This document shows, piece after piece, positions 1-8,305 of a stretch of DNA of 64,000 nt (the first letter of the stretch is position 1; every line of letters starts with the position of its first letter). The DNA is taken from positions 620,001 to 684,000 of the forward strand of contig NZ_QRDQ01000007.1 in assembly GCF_003385895.1 (NCBI RefSeq). Reading direction: 5' to 3'. The notes under the pieces are model-generated. The model was not told where the DNA came from. It did not search any database and saw only the letters and a program-made list of their open reading frames with translations. Both the position numbers and the translations under genes were made by a program. The stretch comes from Flavobacterium cutihirudinis (GTDB taxonomy: Bacteria > Bacteroidota > Bacteroidia > Flavobacteriales > Flavobacteriaceae).

Positions 1-299
1 CTATGATCAAAAATCGTTGGTATCTCGTTATTTTCGAATATTGGTGTATTTGCTCTTTTTCGTATAAAAATCGGCCCGCTTGATTGATAAGGAGAATTTG
101 TTTTATGATGTTTGTATGGCAAAAGAAGGACTTCTTCACCAATTTCTGCATCTTCTAAGCTTATTCTGCAAGGAAATCCCGGAAATTTATCAACTGTCAT
201 CTTGATTGCACCAATTTTTTCCAGTTCCTGATTCGTTAAATCGAAAAAGCCTAAAAATTCTTCATGATTTAAAGGCTTGATTTTAAAATTTGCTTTCAT
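1..299 (-). CDS. DUF1203 family protein (5' part, cut by window edge)
   Basis: This is the first roughly 99 codons of a gene that runs off the left end of the window. The start is the ATG on the minus strand at 299, giving MKANFKIKPLNHEEFLGFF. The visible part carries the DUF1203 pattern: a central PGFPCRISLEDA stretch, then EEVLLLPY and SPYQSSGPIFIR. Nothing is firmly known of what DUF1203 proteins do; they are small soluble proteins without a signal peptide. The C-terminal third lies outside the window. Family assignment is from motif recognition; function is unknown. Confidence 0.75.
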   Translation of the reverse strand, partial: MKANFKIKPLNHEEFLGFFDLTNQELEKIGAIKMTVDKFPGFPCRISLEDAEIGEEVLLLPYKHHKTNSPYQSSGPIFIRKRANTPIFENNEIPTIFDH

Positions 300-398
300 A
301 ATTTTTTAAGCAAAAATCATTTATTTTCGAATGTTAGAAAATCCAAATCTTGCTATGTTTGAGCAATTTCAATGCGTAAGTACATTCTGAAGAATAGT

Positions 399-1184
399 CT
401 ATTTTGAGAGCAGTTTTTTAATTTCACTAGCTATGTCGTCCAAATTCCCATCTTTATTGCCCATTGCAACATATTTTACAACGCCGTTTTGATCGATTAC
501 AAAGTTTTTAGGAATTGAGTTTGTAGCATAATCGTTCCATATTTTTTGGGTTGGGTCAATGCCAAAATTAAAGTTCAAACCATCGTTTCTTAATTTCACT
601 ACTTTTTTTGCAACAACATTTTCAGGTTCTCCAATTGAGATGGCCAAAAGTACAAAATCATCATTTTTGAAAGGTTCAAGAATTTTTGTCGGAATATCAT
701 AAAACTCCTGTAAGCATGGTCCGCACCAGGTTGCCCAGAAATTCACAAGAACAACTTTGCCTTTTAGATCAGAGAGTTTTACTTCTTTTCCGTCAATTAA
801 TTTTAAGGTAAAGTCTTTTGCAGTGTCATTTACATTTAAGACAAATTGCTCTTTCTTAACTACAACTCTTTTTTCTGGTGGTGAAGCTTTGATTTTTTTA
901 TCGTTTTCAAGTTTTTCCTGTTCGGTATAAATTCCGACCACTATAATAAACTCTTTATCACCAATTTTATCACCAAATTTTTTCGCTAATTCATTTCGTT
1001 CTTCTTCGCTAACTCCTTTATTCATTGATTTAACGTAACCTTCGCTGCCGTATTTCTCAACTTGTTGCATTGTAACAATTTCATTATTGATTATAATAAC
1101 GTTTTCAGGCTTTTTGGCAACATTATTTTGTGCATAAAAGTTGTTGGCAACTAATAGAATTGCAAGACAAATTAGTTTTTTCAT
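399..1184 (-). CDS. TlpA-like thioredoxin-fold thiol-disulfide protein, exported
   Basis: A 261-residue exported protein with a cleavable signal peptide (MKKLICLAILLVANNFYAQ). Residues about 20-115 form a charged segment I do not recognise. Residues about 117-255 form a TlpA/AhpC-TSA thioredoxin fold with the redox pair WCGPC at Cys154 and Cys157, the usual FWATWCGPC context and the downstream IPKNFVIDQNG strand with its cis-proline. Such proteins reduce or exchange disulfides in the periplasm, for example during cytochrome maturation, but this partner is unknown. It is a single gene, 89 bases downstream of the NERD gene on the same strand. A second, shorter TlpA protein lies at 38713-39210. 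Confidence 0.85.
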   Translation of the reverse strand: MKKLICLAILLVANNFYAQNNVAKKPENVIIINNEIVTMQQVEKYGSEGYVKSMNKGVSEEERNELAKKFGDKIGDKEFIIVVGIYTEQEKLENDKKIKASPPEKRVVVKKEQFVLNVNDTAKDFTLKLIDGKEVKLSDLKGKVVLVNFWATWCGPCLQEFYDIPTKILEPFKNDDFVLLAISIGEPENVVAKKVVKLRNDGLNFNFGIDPTQKIWNDYATNSIPKNFVIDQNGVVKYVAMGNKDGNLDDIASEIKKLLSK

Positions 1185-1273
1185 GGATTAGGTTTTGTAG
1201 TTTTTGATAAATATAGCATTTTTTATAAGAGAAATTTTAATTATTTAAAGAAACACAAAAAATGATAACACGA

Positions 1274-2377
1274 CTAAACACTTAATTTAGAGCGGATTTT
1301 CTCTTGTTCGGAAAATTTGAGAAGGAAATCAGCAATCATTTCTGTTTCTTCAAAAAGAAAGCTTGGATTGAAGCATTTTATGTAAGGAAGTAATTCGTTT
1401 AATGTGACGATTTTTACGAATTGAAATTCCTCAGAAGGCTTATTATTAGTAAAAACAACAATATTTTTGATAGGAACTTTTCTATTTCCCCAATAGTGTC
1501 TGGCTAAATTTTGATGTAAGTTTTCCAATTCATTGTTTAGCATTATATATACAGCAAAATTAGTTCTAAGAATTTGCTCAACGGGTGATCGCAATTTTGA
1601 ATTATTTATGGAATCATTACTCCAGTTTTTTGTTTCAATTAAGAAAATACCAGATGGAGAAAGAAGAAGATGATCAATTTGAATCGAATGAATACGATCG
1701 TTATTACTTTTATTATAGATTGGAGGATTGAAAGTGCAGCAAAAATCATTAATCAAAATATAATCATCTGAGAGTTTTTTGAGTAAATCTTCTACTTTTT
1801 TCTCGCCAATTGCGCCATAAATAGTATTGTTTAGATTTTCAATTATTTCCTTTTTTTTCTCAAATGCCTGTAAAGATAAAAAACTGCTTTCGTTTACTGC
1901 ATCTTGAAAATTCCCTGAAATATAGGCTAAACGTTTATTTTTTTCGGAAAGTATTTTTTTTGCCCGATAAGAAAAAAGAGCAACATCAAACTGAAATTTA
2001 AGTTGTGAAAACCAAAACTTTATACAAAGTATAAGATTAAGCCAATAATCTTTTATTGTTGGAATAATTTTAGAATTAGTTGCTGGAAGATTTTCAATTT
2101 CTTGATTTAGATTGCCAAGTTTTTGTTTTAATTGATCTTGAAGATTATTTTTATTTTGCTGAATTGTTTCTTTTAATTCTAAAATTTCTTTTTCAAGAGA
2201 TACATTTTCTTCTTGCACAAAAAGTGTATGATCCGCGATAATTTGTTTTTCATGAAACTGATAGTTTTTACGAAAATGAATCAATTCACTCAGCGTGCGA
2301 AATTCGTCAATATTATATCTGACTAAATGAATCTGCAAGGCATTCAGGCATCCGATTGTATTGTAAACTTTGCACAT
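1274..2377 (-). CDS. NERD domain-containing protein
   Basis: A 367-residue protein. The N-terminal half is helical, with a heptad-rich stretch at about residues 45-90 likely to form a coiled coil, followed by an aromatic segment (about 105-135). The C-terminal half (about 180-300) is a nuclease-related NERD domain: an IYGAIGEKKVEDLL start, then IQIDHLLLSPSGIFLIETKNW, with the Asp and the Glu-x-Lys core of the PD-(D/E)xK fold. NERD domains are thought to act on DNA and occur fused to helicases, kinases and topoisomerase zinc fingers; here the domain is alone with a coiled coil. No defence-system partner sits beside it. Substrate is unknown. Confidence 0.8.
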   Translation of the reverse strand: MCKVYNTIGCLNALQIHLVRYNIDEFRTLSELIHFRKNYQFHEKQIIADHTLFVQEENVSLEKEILELKETIQQNKNNLQDQLKQKLGNLNQEIENLPATNSKIIPTIKDYWLNLILCIKFWFSQLKFQFDVALFSYRAKKILSEKNKRLAYISGNFQDAVNESSFLSLQAFEKKKEIIENLNNTIYGAIGEKKVEDLLKKLSDDYILINDFCCTFNPPIYNKSNNDRIHSIQIDHLLLSPSGIFLIETKNWSNDSINNSKLRSPVEQILRTNFAVYIMLNNELENLHQNLARHYWGNRKVPIKNIVVFTNNKPSEEFQFVKIVTLNELLPYIKCFNPSFLFEETEMIADFLLKFSEQEKIRSKLSV

Positions 2378-2420
2378 TTTTGTTCTTGCTTAGGATCATA
2401 AGAAATATTTAGAGATTTTA

Positions 2421-2882
2421 TTATGATTGCATTTTCGATAATTCGACTTCAAGTTTATCAAAGTTTTCTTCGTTTTTATCGACAACGTACGGTTTCAATT
2501 TCTGGCATTCTTCGGCGGTTTCGAAAAGCATTTTGAAAACTACTTTTGTCTCATTTTCAGAAATGGTTTCAAATGTTGTCAGGATTTGAAACAACGGTTT
2601 CGAATGTCGTTTCCAAGCAATAAGATTTGGTTTGTCAATTTTTATAAATTCACATTCATTTTCATAATTTCCTTTTTCGGGGCCGTGCATTGTAAAAATC
2701 CATTTTCCGCCTACGCGAAAGTCAAATTCATGGAAAGTATTAGTGAAGCCTTTTGGTCCCCACCAGTTTTTTAAATGATCAGGATTACTCCAGGCTTTAA
2801 AAACCAATTCCTGTGGAAAATTTAGAATTCGCGTTGTCACGATTTCTGATTCAGGCGTGGTTGAAAGGATATCAGAAGTCAT
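2421..2882 (-). CDS. SRPBCC / AHSA1 (START-like) domain protein
   Basis: A small soluble protein of the activator-of-Hsp90-ATPase-1-like START family. Diagnostic features are RILNFPQELVFKAWSNPDHL near the N-terminus, the WWGPKGF loop, FDFRVGGKW, and the FETISENETKVVF strand. These helix-grip proteins bind hydrophobic ligands in a central cavity; bacterial members are mostly uncharacterised. I place the start at the ATG at 2882 (MTSDIL), because the in-frame ATG eight codons upstream adds residues not usual for the family. Size (153 residues) is normal. It sits between two unrelated genes on the same strand. Confidence 0.85.
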   Translation of the reverse strand: MTSDILSTTPESEIVTTRILNFPQELVFKAWSNPDHLKNWWGPKGFTNTFHEFDFRVGGKWIFTMHGPEKGNYENECEFIKIDKPNLIAWKRHSKPLFQILTTFETISENETKVVFKMLFETAEECQKLKPYVVDKNEENFDKLEVELSKMQS

Positions 2883-2956
2883 TCTGCAAAGTTTTAAATT
2901 AAACAAAAATGAAGCAGTATAAAGTTAATATAAATTTCTTAAAATTAATAGGTTAG

Positions 2957-3424
2957 CTAAATGGTTTCAAGATTATCCCATTGATATTCTATTTTGTTCA
3001 TCTTAATATAATATGGAATAAGCAATAGGATTTCTAATCGCAAAGAGAAATGTCCGTTTTCTGTAGTCAATGGAAGTATAAACATAGAAACGAGACAAAT
3101 TACAACTCCAACTATTGCATCGATTTTTGCAATTGAAATGGCATTTGCTTTTTCAAACCAAAGTAAATAACCGGCATATCCTTTTAATGAAATGACTAAA
3201 ATAATAAAAAACCCAACAAGAGAGTAAGCTGTATTGGTTTCAAAACCATATAATGACAAGTGAACATTTGTTGAAAAAGCGCTTGCTATAATTGTACCTA
3301 GTCCGCAAACGGCCATAAACATGAAAATCCAGCAAAATGTTTTAATCCACCAAGGCAATAGTTTTCTTCTGATGATTTCCGGTTTGTCAAATTCGTCAAA
3401 TTGGCTTTGTAATTCTTCACTCAT
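2957..3424 (-). CDS. Hypothetical membrane protein
   Basis: A 155-residue integral membrane protein that I cannot assign to a named family. After a charged N-terminus (MSEELQSQFDEFDKPEIIRRK) there are four hydrophobic segments at about residues 25-48, 65-90, 96-117 and 128-141, with short loops between them. The fourth is short and may be only partly inserted. No catalytic or metal-binding motif is visible. It is a single gene between the antiporter and the SRPBCC gene on the same strand, about 110 bases downstream of the antiporter. Confidence 0.75.
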   Translation of the reverse strand: MSEELQSQFDEFDKPEIIRRKLLPWWIKTFCWIFMFMAVCGLGTIIASAFSTNVHLSLYGFETNTAYSLVGFFIILVISLKGYAGYLLWFEKANAISIAKIDAIVGVVICLVSMFILPLTTENGHFSLRLEILLLIPYYIKMNKIEYQWDNLETI

Positions 3425-3537
3425 GGTTTTTTGTTTTGTTTTGGTTGTTAGTTAGTAATGTAAGATCGAATATTTATCGAAAGTAAAATCGTAAAATGGA
3501 AAAGATATTTATGTAAATATAAAAGAAACTTTTTTGA

Positions 3538-4806
3538 TTAGGATGTAATATCATTTTTGGCATTTATTTTTTTTACAACCCAAGGCAACGTAAGTCCTTG
3601 ACCAATTATGGTTATCAAAACAACCGCTACTGAAATAAAAATTATGGCATTTCGATGCGGAAACGGAGTTCCGTCTTCCAAAAATTTAGGCAAACCTAAA
3701 GCAATTGCCAGCGAAACAATACCACGCATTCCTGACCATGCAATTATAAAACTGTTTTTTGAATCCAATAAAGCATGTTCGCTTACTTTTCGTTTTTTCT
3801 TGATGTTTTTGAGATATGTTTTTTGCAAATTTATTTTTTGCAGAAATATCCTCACCATTCTGGTCAATAAAGCGACGATTGTAATTATTAAGGCATAACC
3901 AATGTAAGGCAGAATCATTCCGTTGTCAATATCTTTTAAAACGTATCTAAAATTAAGTCCGATCAGGATAAAAATTAATCCGTTAAGCAAAAAGATGATC
4001 ACGTCCCAAAGACTTTTAGAATTGGTTTTTAATTTTTCGGGCAAGATTTTATTGCTTAAACGCGCCATTGCCAAACCTAGAAATACAACAGCAATTACTC
4101 CAGAAACATGCAAATGCTCTGCAACAAGATAAGTCACAAATGGCATTAAAAGCATAAAACTGACAGTAACGTTAATATTGTTTCGGACTTTTGTTAGAAT
4201 GAAAGCTAAGATTTTGCCCATAACAAAGCCTACAAAAAAACCGCCTCCAAGCAAAAACATGAATTGAAAGGTCGCTTTCCAAAGCACAAAAACAGAACCC
4301 ATAACTGCTGCGACTGCAAAACGATACGCGACTAACGCAGAGGCATCATTAATTAGACTTTCGCCTTCTAGTATTGTCAGCGTTTTTTCAGGAATGTCAA
4401 GACCTCTTGTGATGTTTATGGCCGCAACGGCATCTGTTGCAGAAAGTATAGAGCCAAGCACAAATGACAAAGGCCAGCTCATGCCGGGAATCATATAATG
4501 AGAAACGACAGCGATCCAAAATGTAGTTAGAAAAACCAACGGAATGGCTAATGTACTTATCGTACTAAGGTTTGTTTTAAAATGTTTTGGCGAAATATTA
4601 AATGAAGCATCATACAATAATGGAGGTAAAAAGATCAGGAAAATAATTTCCGGATTAATTTCTATTTCATTCATTGTCGGAATAAATCCGATTGCAACTC
4701 CAACAATTACCAAAAGAATAGGGAAGGGCAGTTTTGATTTTTCGGCAAAAGCAGAAATTCCAATTACGATGGCTAATATGAAAATGATGATGGTGTAGTT
4801 TTCCAT
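3538..4806 (-). CDS. Na+/H+ antiporter, CPA1 (NhaP/NHE) family
   Basis: A 422-residue inner-membrane cation:proton antiporter with about twelve hydrophobic segments. CPA1 hallmarks are the SATDAVAAINITRG motif in TM4 (usual consensus ATDPVAV) and EGESLINDASALVAYRF in TM5 with the Asn-Asp ion-binding pair. WSGMRGIVSLAIALGLP near the C-terminus is also typical. It would exchange cytoplasmic Na+ or K+ for external protons, for pH and salt homeostasis. The protein stops soon after the membrane domain, with no large C-terminal regulatory tail. It is divergent from dnaK, the two starts being 280 bases apart. Confidence 0.92.
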   Translation of the reverse strand: MENYTIIIFILAIVIGISAFAEKSKLPFPILLVIVGVAIGFIPTMNEIEINPEIIFLIFLPPLLYDASFNISPKHFKTNLSTISTLAIPLVFLTTFWIAVVSHYMIPGMSWPLSFVLGSILSATDAVAAINITRGLDIPEKTLTILEGESLINDASALVAYRFAVAAVMGSVFVLWKATFQFMFLLGGGFFVGFVMGKILAFILTKVRNNINVTVSFMLLMPFVTYLVAEHLHVSGVIAVVFLGLAMARLSNKILPEKLKTNSKSLWDVIIFLLNGLIFILIGLNFRYVLKDIDNGMILPYIGYALIITIVALLTRMVRIFLQKINLQKTYLKNIKKKRKVSEHALLDSKNSFIIAWSGMRGIVSLAIALGLPKFLEDGTPFPHRNAIIFISVAVVLITIIGQGLTLPWVVKKINAKNDITS

Positions 4807-4907
4807 TTTTCGGAATTTAGGCGAATGGCTAATTTAGTTATTTGGGTCTTCAATAAATTTCTAATTTAGAAAAAAATAAGAAATGATTTGTATTAATGAG
4901 TTGGTAA

Positions 4908-5036
4908 TGACAGCTAAAATATAGTTATGCCACGTTTGTCATGTTTTAAAAATGTCATGTTGTCAGATGATTTTTAAGGTTCTGACGGCAAAACTGACAA
5001 TTTTATTTAGTTTTTTATATTGGCACAAAGATTGAC
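4908..5036 (+). promoter_or_regulatory. dnaK upstream region: sigma-54-like element and TGTCA/TGACA boxes
   Basis: TGGCAC at 5021-5026 and TTGAC at 5032-5036 have exactly the spacing of a -24/-12 sigma-54 promoter (GG at 5022-5023 and G at 5034 are 12 apart); only the last base of the -12 TTGC is off. Upstream lies a cluster of half-sites: TGACA at 4908, TGTCA at 4937, 4953 and 4961, TGACG at 4983 and TGACA at 4995. These could bind an activator. No CIRCE element (HrcA operator) is present. That this drives heat-shock expression of dnaK is inference. Confidence 0.5.
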
Positions 5037-5086
5037 TTATGCCACCTGAGTTAATAAAATTAAATCAAAAATTAAATATATAAAAA

Positions 5087-6970
5087 ATGGGTAAAATAAT
5101 CGGAATTGACTTAGGTACGACGAACTCTTGTGTTTCTGTAATGGAAGGTAACGAAGCAGTTGTTATCCCTAACGCAGAAGGAAAAAGAACTACACCATCT
5201 ATCATCGCTTTTGTTGAAGGTGGAGAAATTAAAGTAGGTGATCCTGCAAAAAGACAAGCAGTAACGAATCCTACAAAAACGATTGCTTCTATTAAACGTT
5301 TTATGGGACACACTTTTGCTGAAACTCAAGATGAGGCAAAAAGAGTTCCTTACAGTGTTGTAAAAGGTGACAACAATACTCCACGTGTGGATATTGACGG
5401 TCGTTTATACACTGCTCAAGAATTGTCTGCAATGACACTTCAAAAAATGAAAAAAACTGCTGAAGACTATTTAGGTCAAACTGTAACTGAAGCGGTTATT
5501 ACTGTTCCTGCTTACTTTAACGATGCGCAACGTCAAGCTACTAAAGAAGCTGGTGAAATCGCTGGTCTTAAAGTTATGCGTATCATCAACGAGCCAACTG
5601 CTGCTGCACTTGCTTACGGATTAGATAAAAAAGGAACTGATCAAAAAATTGCTGTTTACGATTTAGGTGGAGGTACTTTTGATATCTCTGTTCTTGAATT
5701 AGGAGACGGTGTATTTGAAGTATTATCTACAAATGGTGATACTCACTTAGGTGGTGATGATTTTGACCAAGTTATTATTGACTGGTTAGCTGACGAATTC
5801 AAATCTGAAGAAGGAATTGATTTACGTTTAGATCCAATGTCATTACAGCGTTTGAAAGAAGCTGCTGAGAAAGCTAAGATTGAATTATCATCTTCTGCTG
5901 AAACAGAAATCAACTTACCATACGTAACTGCTACTGCTTCTGGACCAAAACACTTAGTGAAAAAATTATCTAGAGCTAAATTTGAGCAATTATCTGATAC
6001 TTTAGTAAAACGTTCTATGGAGCCAGTTGCTAAAGCATTAAAAGATGCAGGTTTATCTACATCTGATATCGACGAAGTAATCCTTGTTGGAGGTTCTACT
6101 CGTATGCCAAGAATCGCTGACGAAGTTGAAAAATTCTTCGGTAAAAAAGCATCTAAAGGTGTTAACCCTGATGAGGTTGTTGCTATTGGAGCTGCTATTC
6201 AAGGTGGAGTTTTATCTGGAGATGTAAAAGATGTATTGTTACTTGACGTAACACCTCTTTCTTTAGGTATCGAAACTATGGGTGGTGTATTGACTAAATT
6301 AATCGAGTCTAACACAACTATCCCAACTAAAAAATCTCAAGTATTCTCTACTGCTGCTGATTCTCAACCATCTGTTGAAATCCACGTATTACAAGGAGAA
6401 AGAGCAATGGCTGCTGATAACAAAACTATCGGTCGTTTCCACTTAGATGGTATTCCACCAGCACCAAGAGGAGTTCCTCAAATCGAAGTAACTTTCGATA
6501 TCGATGCTAATGGTATCATCAAAGTTTCTGCAACTGACAAAGGAACTGGAAAATCTCACGATATCCGTATCGAAGCTTCTTCTGGTTTAACAGCTGAAGA
6601 AATCGAAAAAATGAAAAAAGATGCAGAAGCTAACGCTGATGCTGACAGAATTGCAAAAGAAAGAGCTGAGAAATTGAACGAAGCTGACAGTACTATTTTC
6701 CAAACTGAATCTCAATTGAAAGAGTTAGGAGATAAATTGACAGACGATCAAAAAACAGCTATCGAATACGCTTTAACTGAATTGAGAATGGCTCACCAAT
6801 CTCAAGATCTTGACGCAATCCAAAAAGGATTAGACAATGTAAATGCAGCTTGGAAAACAGCTACAGAAGCAATGTACGCTCAAGGAGGTGAAGGACAACA
6901 AGCTGCTCCACAACAAGAGCAGTCTTCTGGAGACAACGTAGAAGACGTTGAATTCGAAGAGGTAAAATAA
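5087..6970 (+). CDS. dnaK: Molecular chaperone DnaK (Hsp70)
   Basis: A complete 627-residue Hsp70. The nucleotide-binding domain opens with [20 protein letters not shown], has [14 protein letters not shown] and ends at about residue 375 with [12 protein letters not shown] and the interdomain linker [15 protein letters not shown]. The substrate-binding beta domain follows to about 500, then a helical lid and an acidic tail ending in EDVEFEEVK, as in other bacterial DnaK. It folds nascent and stress-damaged proteins in the cytoplasm with DnaJ and GrpE, neither of which lies nearby. It is monocistronic, with a good terminator at 7019-7049. Codon use is more biased than in its neighbours, as expected of a highly expressed gene. 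Confidence 0.99.
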   Translation: MGKIIGIDLGTTNSCVSVMEGNEAVVIPNAEGKRTTPSIIAFVEGGEIKVGDPAKRQAVTNPTKTIASIKRFMGHTFAETQDEAKRVPYSVVKGDNNTPRVDIDGRLYTAQELSAMTLQKMKKTAEDYLGQTVTEAVITVPAYFNDAQRQATKEAGEIAGLKVMRIINEPTAAALAYGLDKKGTDQKIAVYDLGGGTFDISVLELGDGVFEVLSTNGDTHLGGDDFDQVIIDWLADEFKSEEGIDLRLDPMSLQRLKEAAEKAKIELSSSAETEINLPYVTATASGPKHLVKKLSRAKFEQLSDTLVKRSMEPVAKALKDAGLSTSDIDEVILVGGSTRMPRIADEVEKFFGKKASKGVNPDEVVAIGAAIQGGVLSGDVKDVLLLDVTPLSLGIETMGGVLTKLIESNTTIPTKKSQVFSTAADSQPSVEIHVLQGERAMAADNKTIGRFHLDGIPPAPRGVPQIEVTFDIDANGIIKVSATDKGTGKSHDIRIEASSGLTAEEIEKMKKDAEANADADRIAKERAEKLNEADSTIFQTESQLKELGDKLTDDQKTAIEYALTELRMAHQSQDLDAIQKGLDNVNAAWKTATEAMYAQGGEGQQAAPQQEQSSGDNVEDVEFEEVK

Positions 6971-6978
6971 TTTACTCC

Positions 6979-7093
6979 GTAGAGACGCACTGCAGTGCGA
7001 CTTTGCAATTGAATATTAAAACCGAGTCAGAAATGGCTCGGTTTTTTTTATGCCTATAATTTAGGTAGAGGTGCACTGCAGTGCGTCTTTTTT
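6979..7093. repeat. Two copies of a dispersed palindromic repeat flanking the dnaK terminator
   Basis: Copy one contains CGCACTGCAGTGCG (6986-6999), a perfect 14-base palindrome inside GTAGAGACGCACTGC. Copy two contains GCACTGCAGTGC (7073-7084) inside GTAGAGGTGCACTGC and ends in GCGTCTTTTTT. Both share the leader GTAGAG. The pair brackets the dnaK terminator. They look like REP-type elements, which I recall as frequent in Flavobacterium intergenic DNA. Confidence 0.7.
7019..7049 (+). terminator. dnaK terminator
   Basis: AAACCGAG (7019-7026) pairs with CTCGGTTT (7037-7044), a 10-base loop lies between, and a run of T follows. It is a rho-independent terminator about 50 bases after the dnaK stop. 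Confidence 0.9.
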
Positions 7094-7171
7094 AGAGGTC
7101 TTCATAAAATGATAATTGTCATTTCCCATTCAAATTCTTTTTCGTAATATTACTATTGTAAATTTTCATGA

Positions 7172-8242
7172 ATGAGAAAGATAAAATACAAGAAAGGGCG
7201 CAAACTGCAGCATACTAGTTTAGAGTATACTGGATCTCACAAAGATTTTCAAACAGAGATGCAGCTTTTTGTATATAATGATACTGAGATTACAGAATAT
7301 GAGAAGTTTAATCCTTTAGCCTTAAATTCTTGTTTTGACTATTCAAAAAACAATTGGCTTAATATTCATGGCTTAAATGATATTACTCTTATTAAAACAA
7401 TCGGAGCGCATTTTGCACTAGACGATTTTTTACTGGCAGATATCTTAAATACCACCAAAAGAACGAAATTAGAAGAACAGCAAGGCGTTTTATTTTTCAA
7501 TATAAAATCACTTTTGCCCTCAGAATCTTCAGATGATTTGAAAGTGGAGCAGCTTAGTTTTATTTTGAAAGACGGAATTTTGATTTCATTTCAGGAAAAA
7601 CGAAGCGATTTCTTTACACATGTTCGCGAACGTCTTCGTACACATGCTGGAATTGTAAGAACAAAAAAAGTAGATTATCTTCTTTATTTATTATTAGATG
7701 CTGTAATGGAGAATTTTTACATTACGATAGAAGATGAGGAGAATAACATTGAGGAACTTATTAATTTGACTAAAAAGGGAGCTGATCCTGTTATTTTGGA
7801 AAAAATTGAAAACCACCGCGATAACTTTAATTTTTTAAAACGTTCGATAGTGCCGCTCCGCGATTCGTTATACTATCTCAAAACGATCAAAGACGACGAA
7901 ACAAATGGTTTAATTCAAAAAGATACTTTTAATTTCTTCATCAGACTGCATCAAAAGAGTTTGGAACTTTTGGAGCAAATTGAATCCGATATGAGTTCAC
8001 TAGAAAGCGCTTCTAACTTTTATTTTTCGGAGCAAAGCCGGAAAATGAATGAGATTATGAAAACACTAACTATAATTTCAGCCATATTTATTCCACTTAC
8101 TTTTATTGTTGGAGTCTATGGAATGAATTTCGAATATATGCCTGAACTTCGCGAAAAAAACGGCTATTTCATTGTAATGGGTAGCATGTTTTTATTGGTT
8201 ATAGCCTTAATTATATATTTCAAAAAAAGGCGTTGGTTTTAA
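7172..8242 (+). CDS. corA: CorA family magnesium/cobalt transporter
   Basis: A 356-residue inner-membrane Mg2+ channel. The first 290 residues form the cytoplasmic funnel, rich in charged helices. Two C-terminal transmembrane helices follow: the first (about 298-318) ends in the signature YGMNF, whose GMN loop forms the pore entrance, and the second (about 330-350) leads to a basic tail KKRRWF. Length and architecture are normal for CorA, which works as a homopentamer. The gene stands alone between dnaK and pta on the same strand. Confidence 0.95.
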   Translation: MRKIKYKKGRKLQHTSLEYTGSHKDFQTEMQLFVYNDTEITEYEKFNPLALNSCFDYSKNNWLNIHGLNDITLIKTIGAHFALDDFLLADILNTTKRTKLEEQQGVLFFNIKSLLPSESSDDLKVEQLSFILKDGILISFQEKRSDFFTHVRERLRTHAGIVRTKKVDYLLYLLLDAVMENFYITIEDEENNIEELINLTKKGADPVILEKIENHRDNFNFLKRSIVPLRDSLYYLKTIKDDETNGLIQKDTFNFFIRLHQKSLELLEQIESDMSSLESASNFYFSEQSRKMNEIMKTLTIISAIFIPLTFIVGVYGMNFEYMPELREKNGYFIVMGSMFLLVIALIIYFKKRRWF

Positions 8243-8305
8243 AAGTTTACAAATTGTAGAAAAAATATACTAAATATAAAATTGTTGATATTTAAAACAT
8301 GAATC

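Noticed and set aside
1274-2377. NERD protein as part of a phage-defence island
   Set aside because: Its neighbours are an SRPBCC protein and a TlpA-like protein, with no helicase, methylase or other defence partner.
5065-5329. Minus-strand open frames opposite the start of dnaK
   Set aside because: They mirror the strongly biased codons of dnaK and have no promoter or family resemblance.
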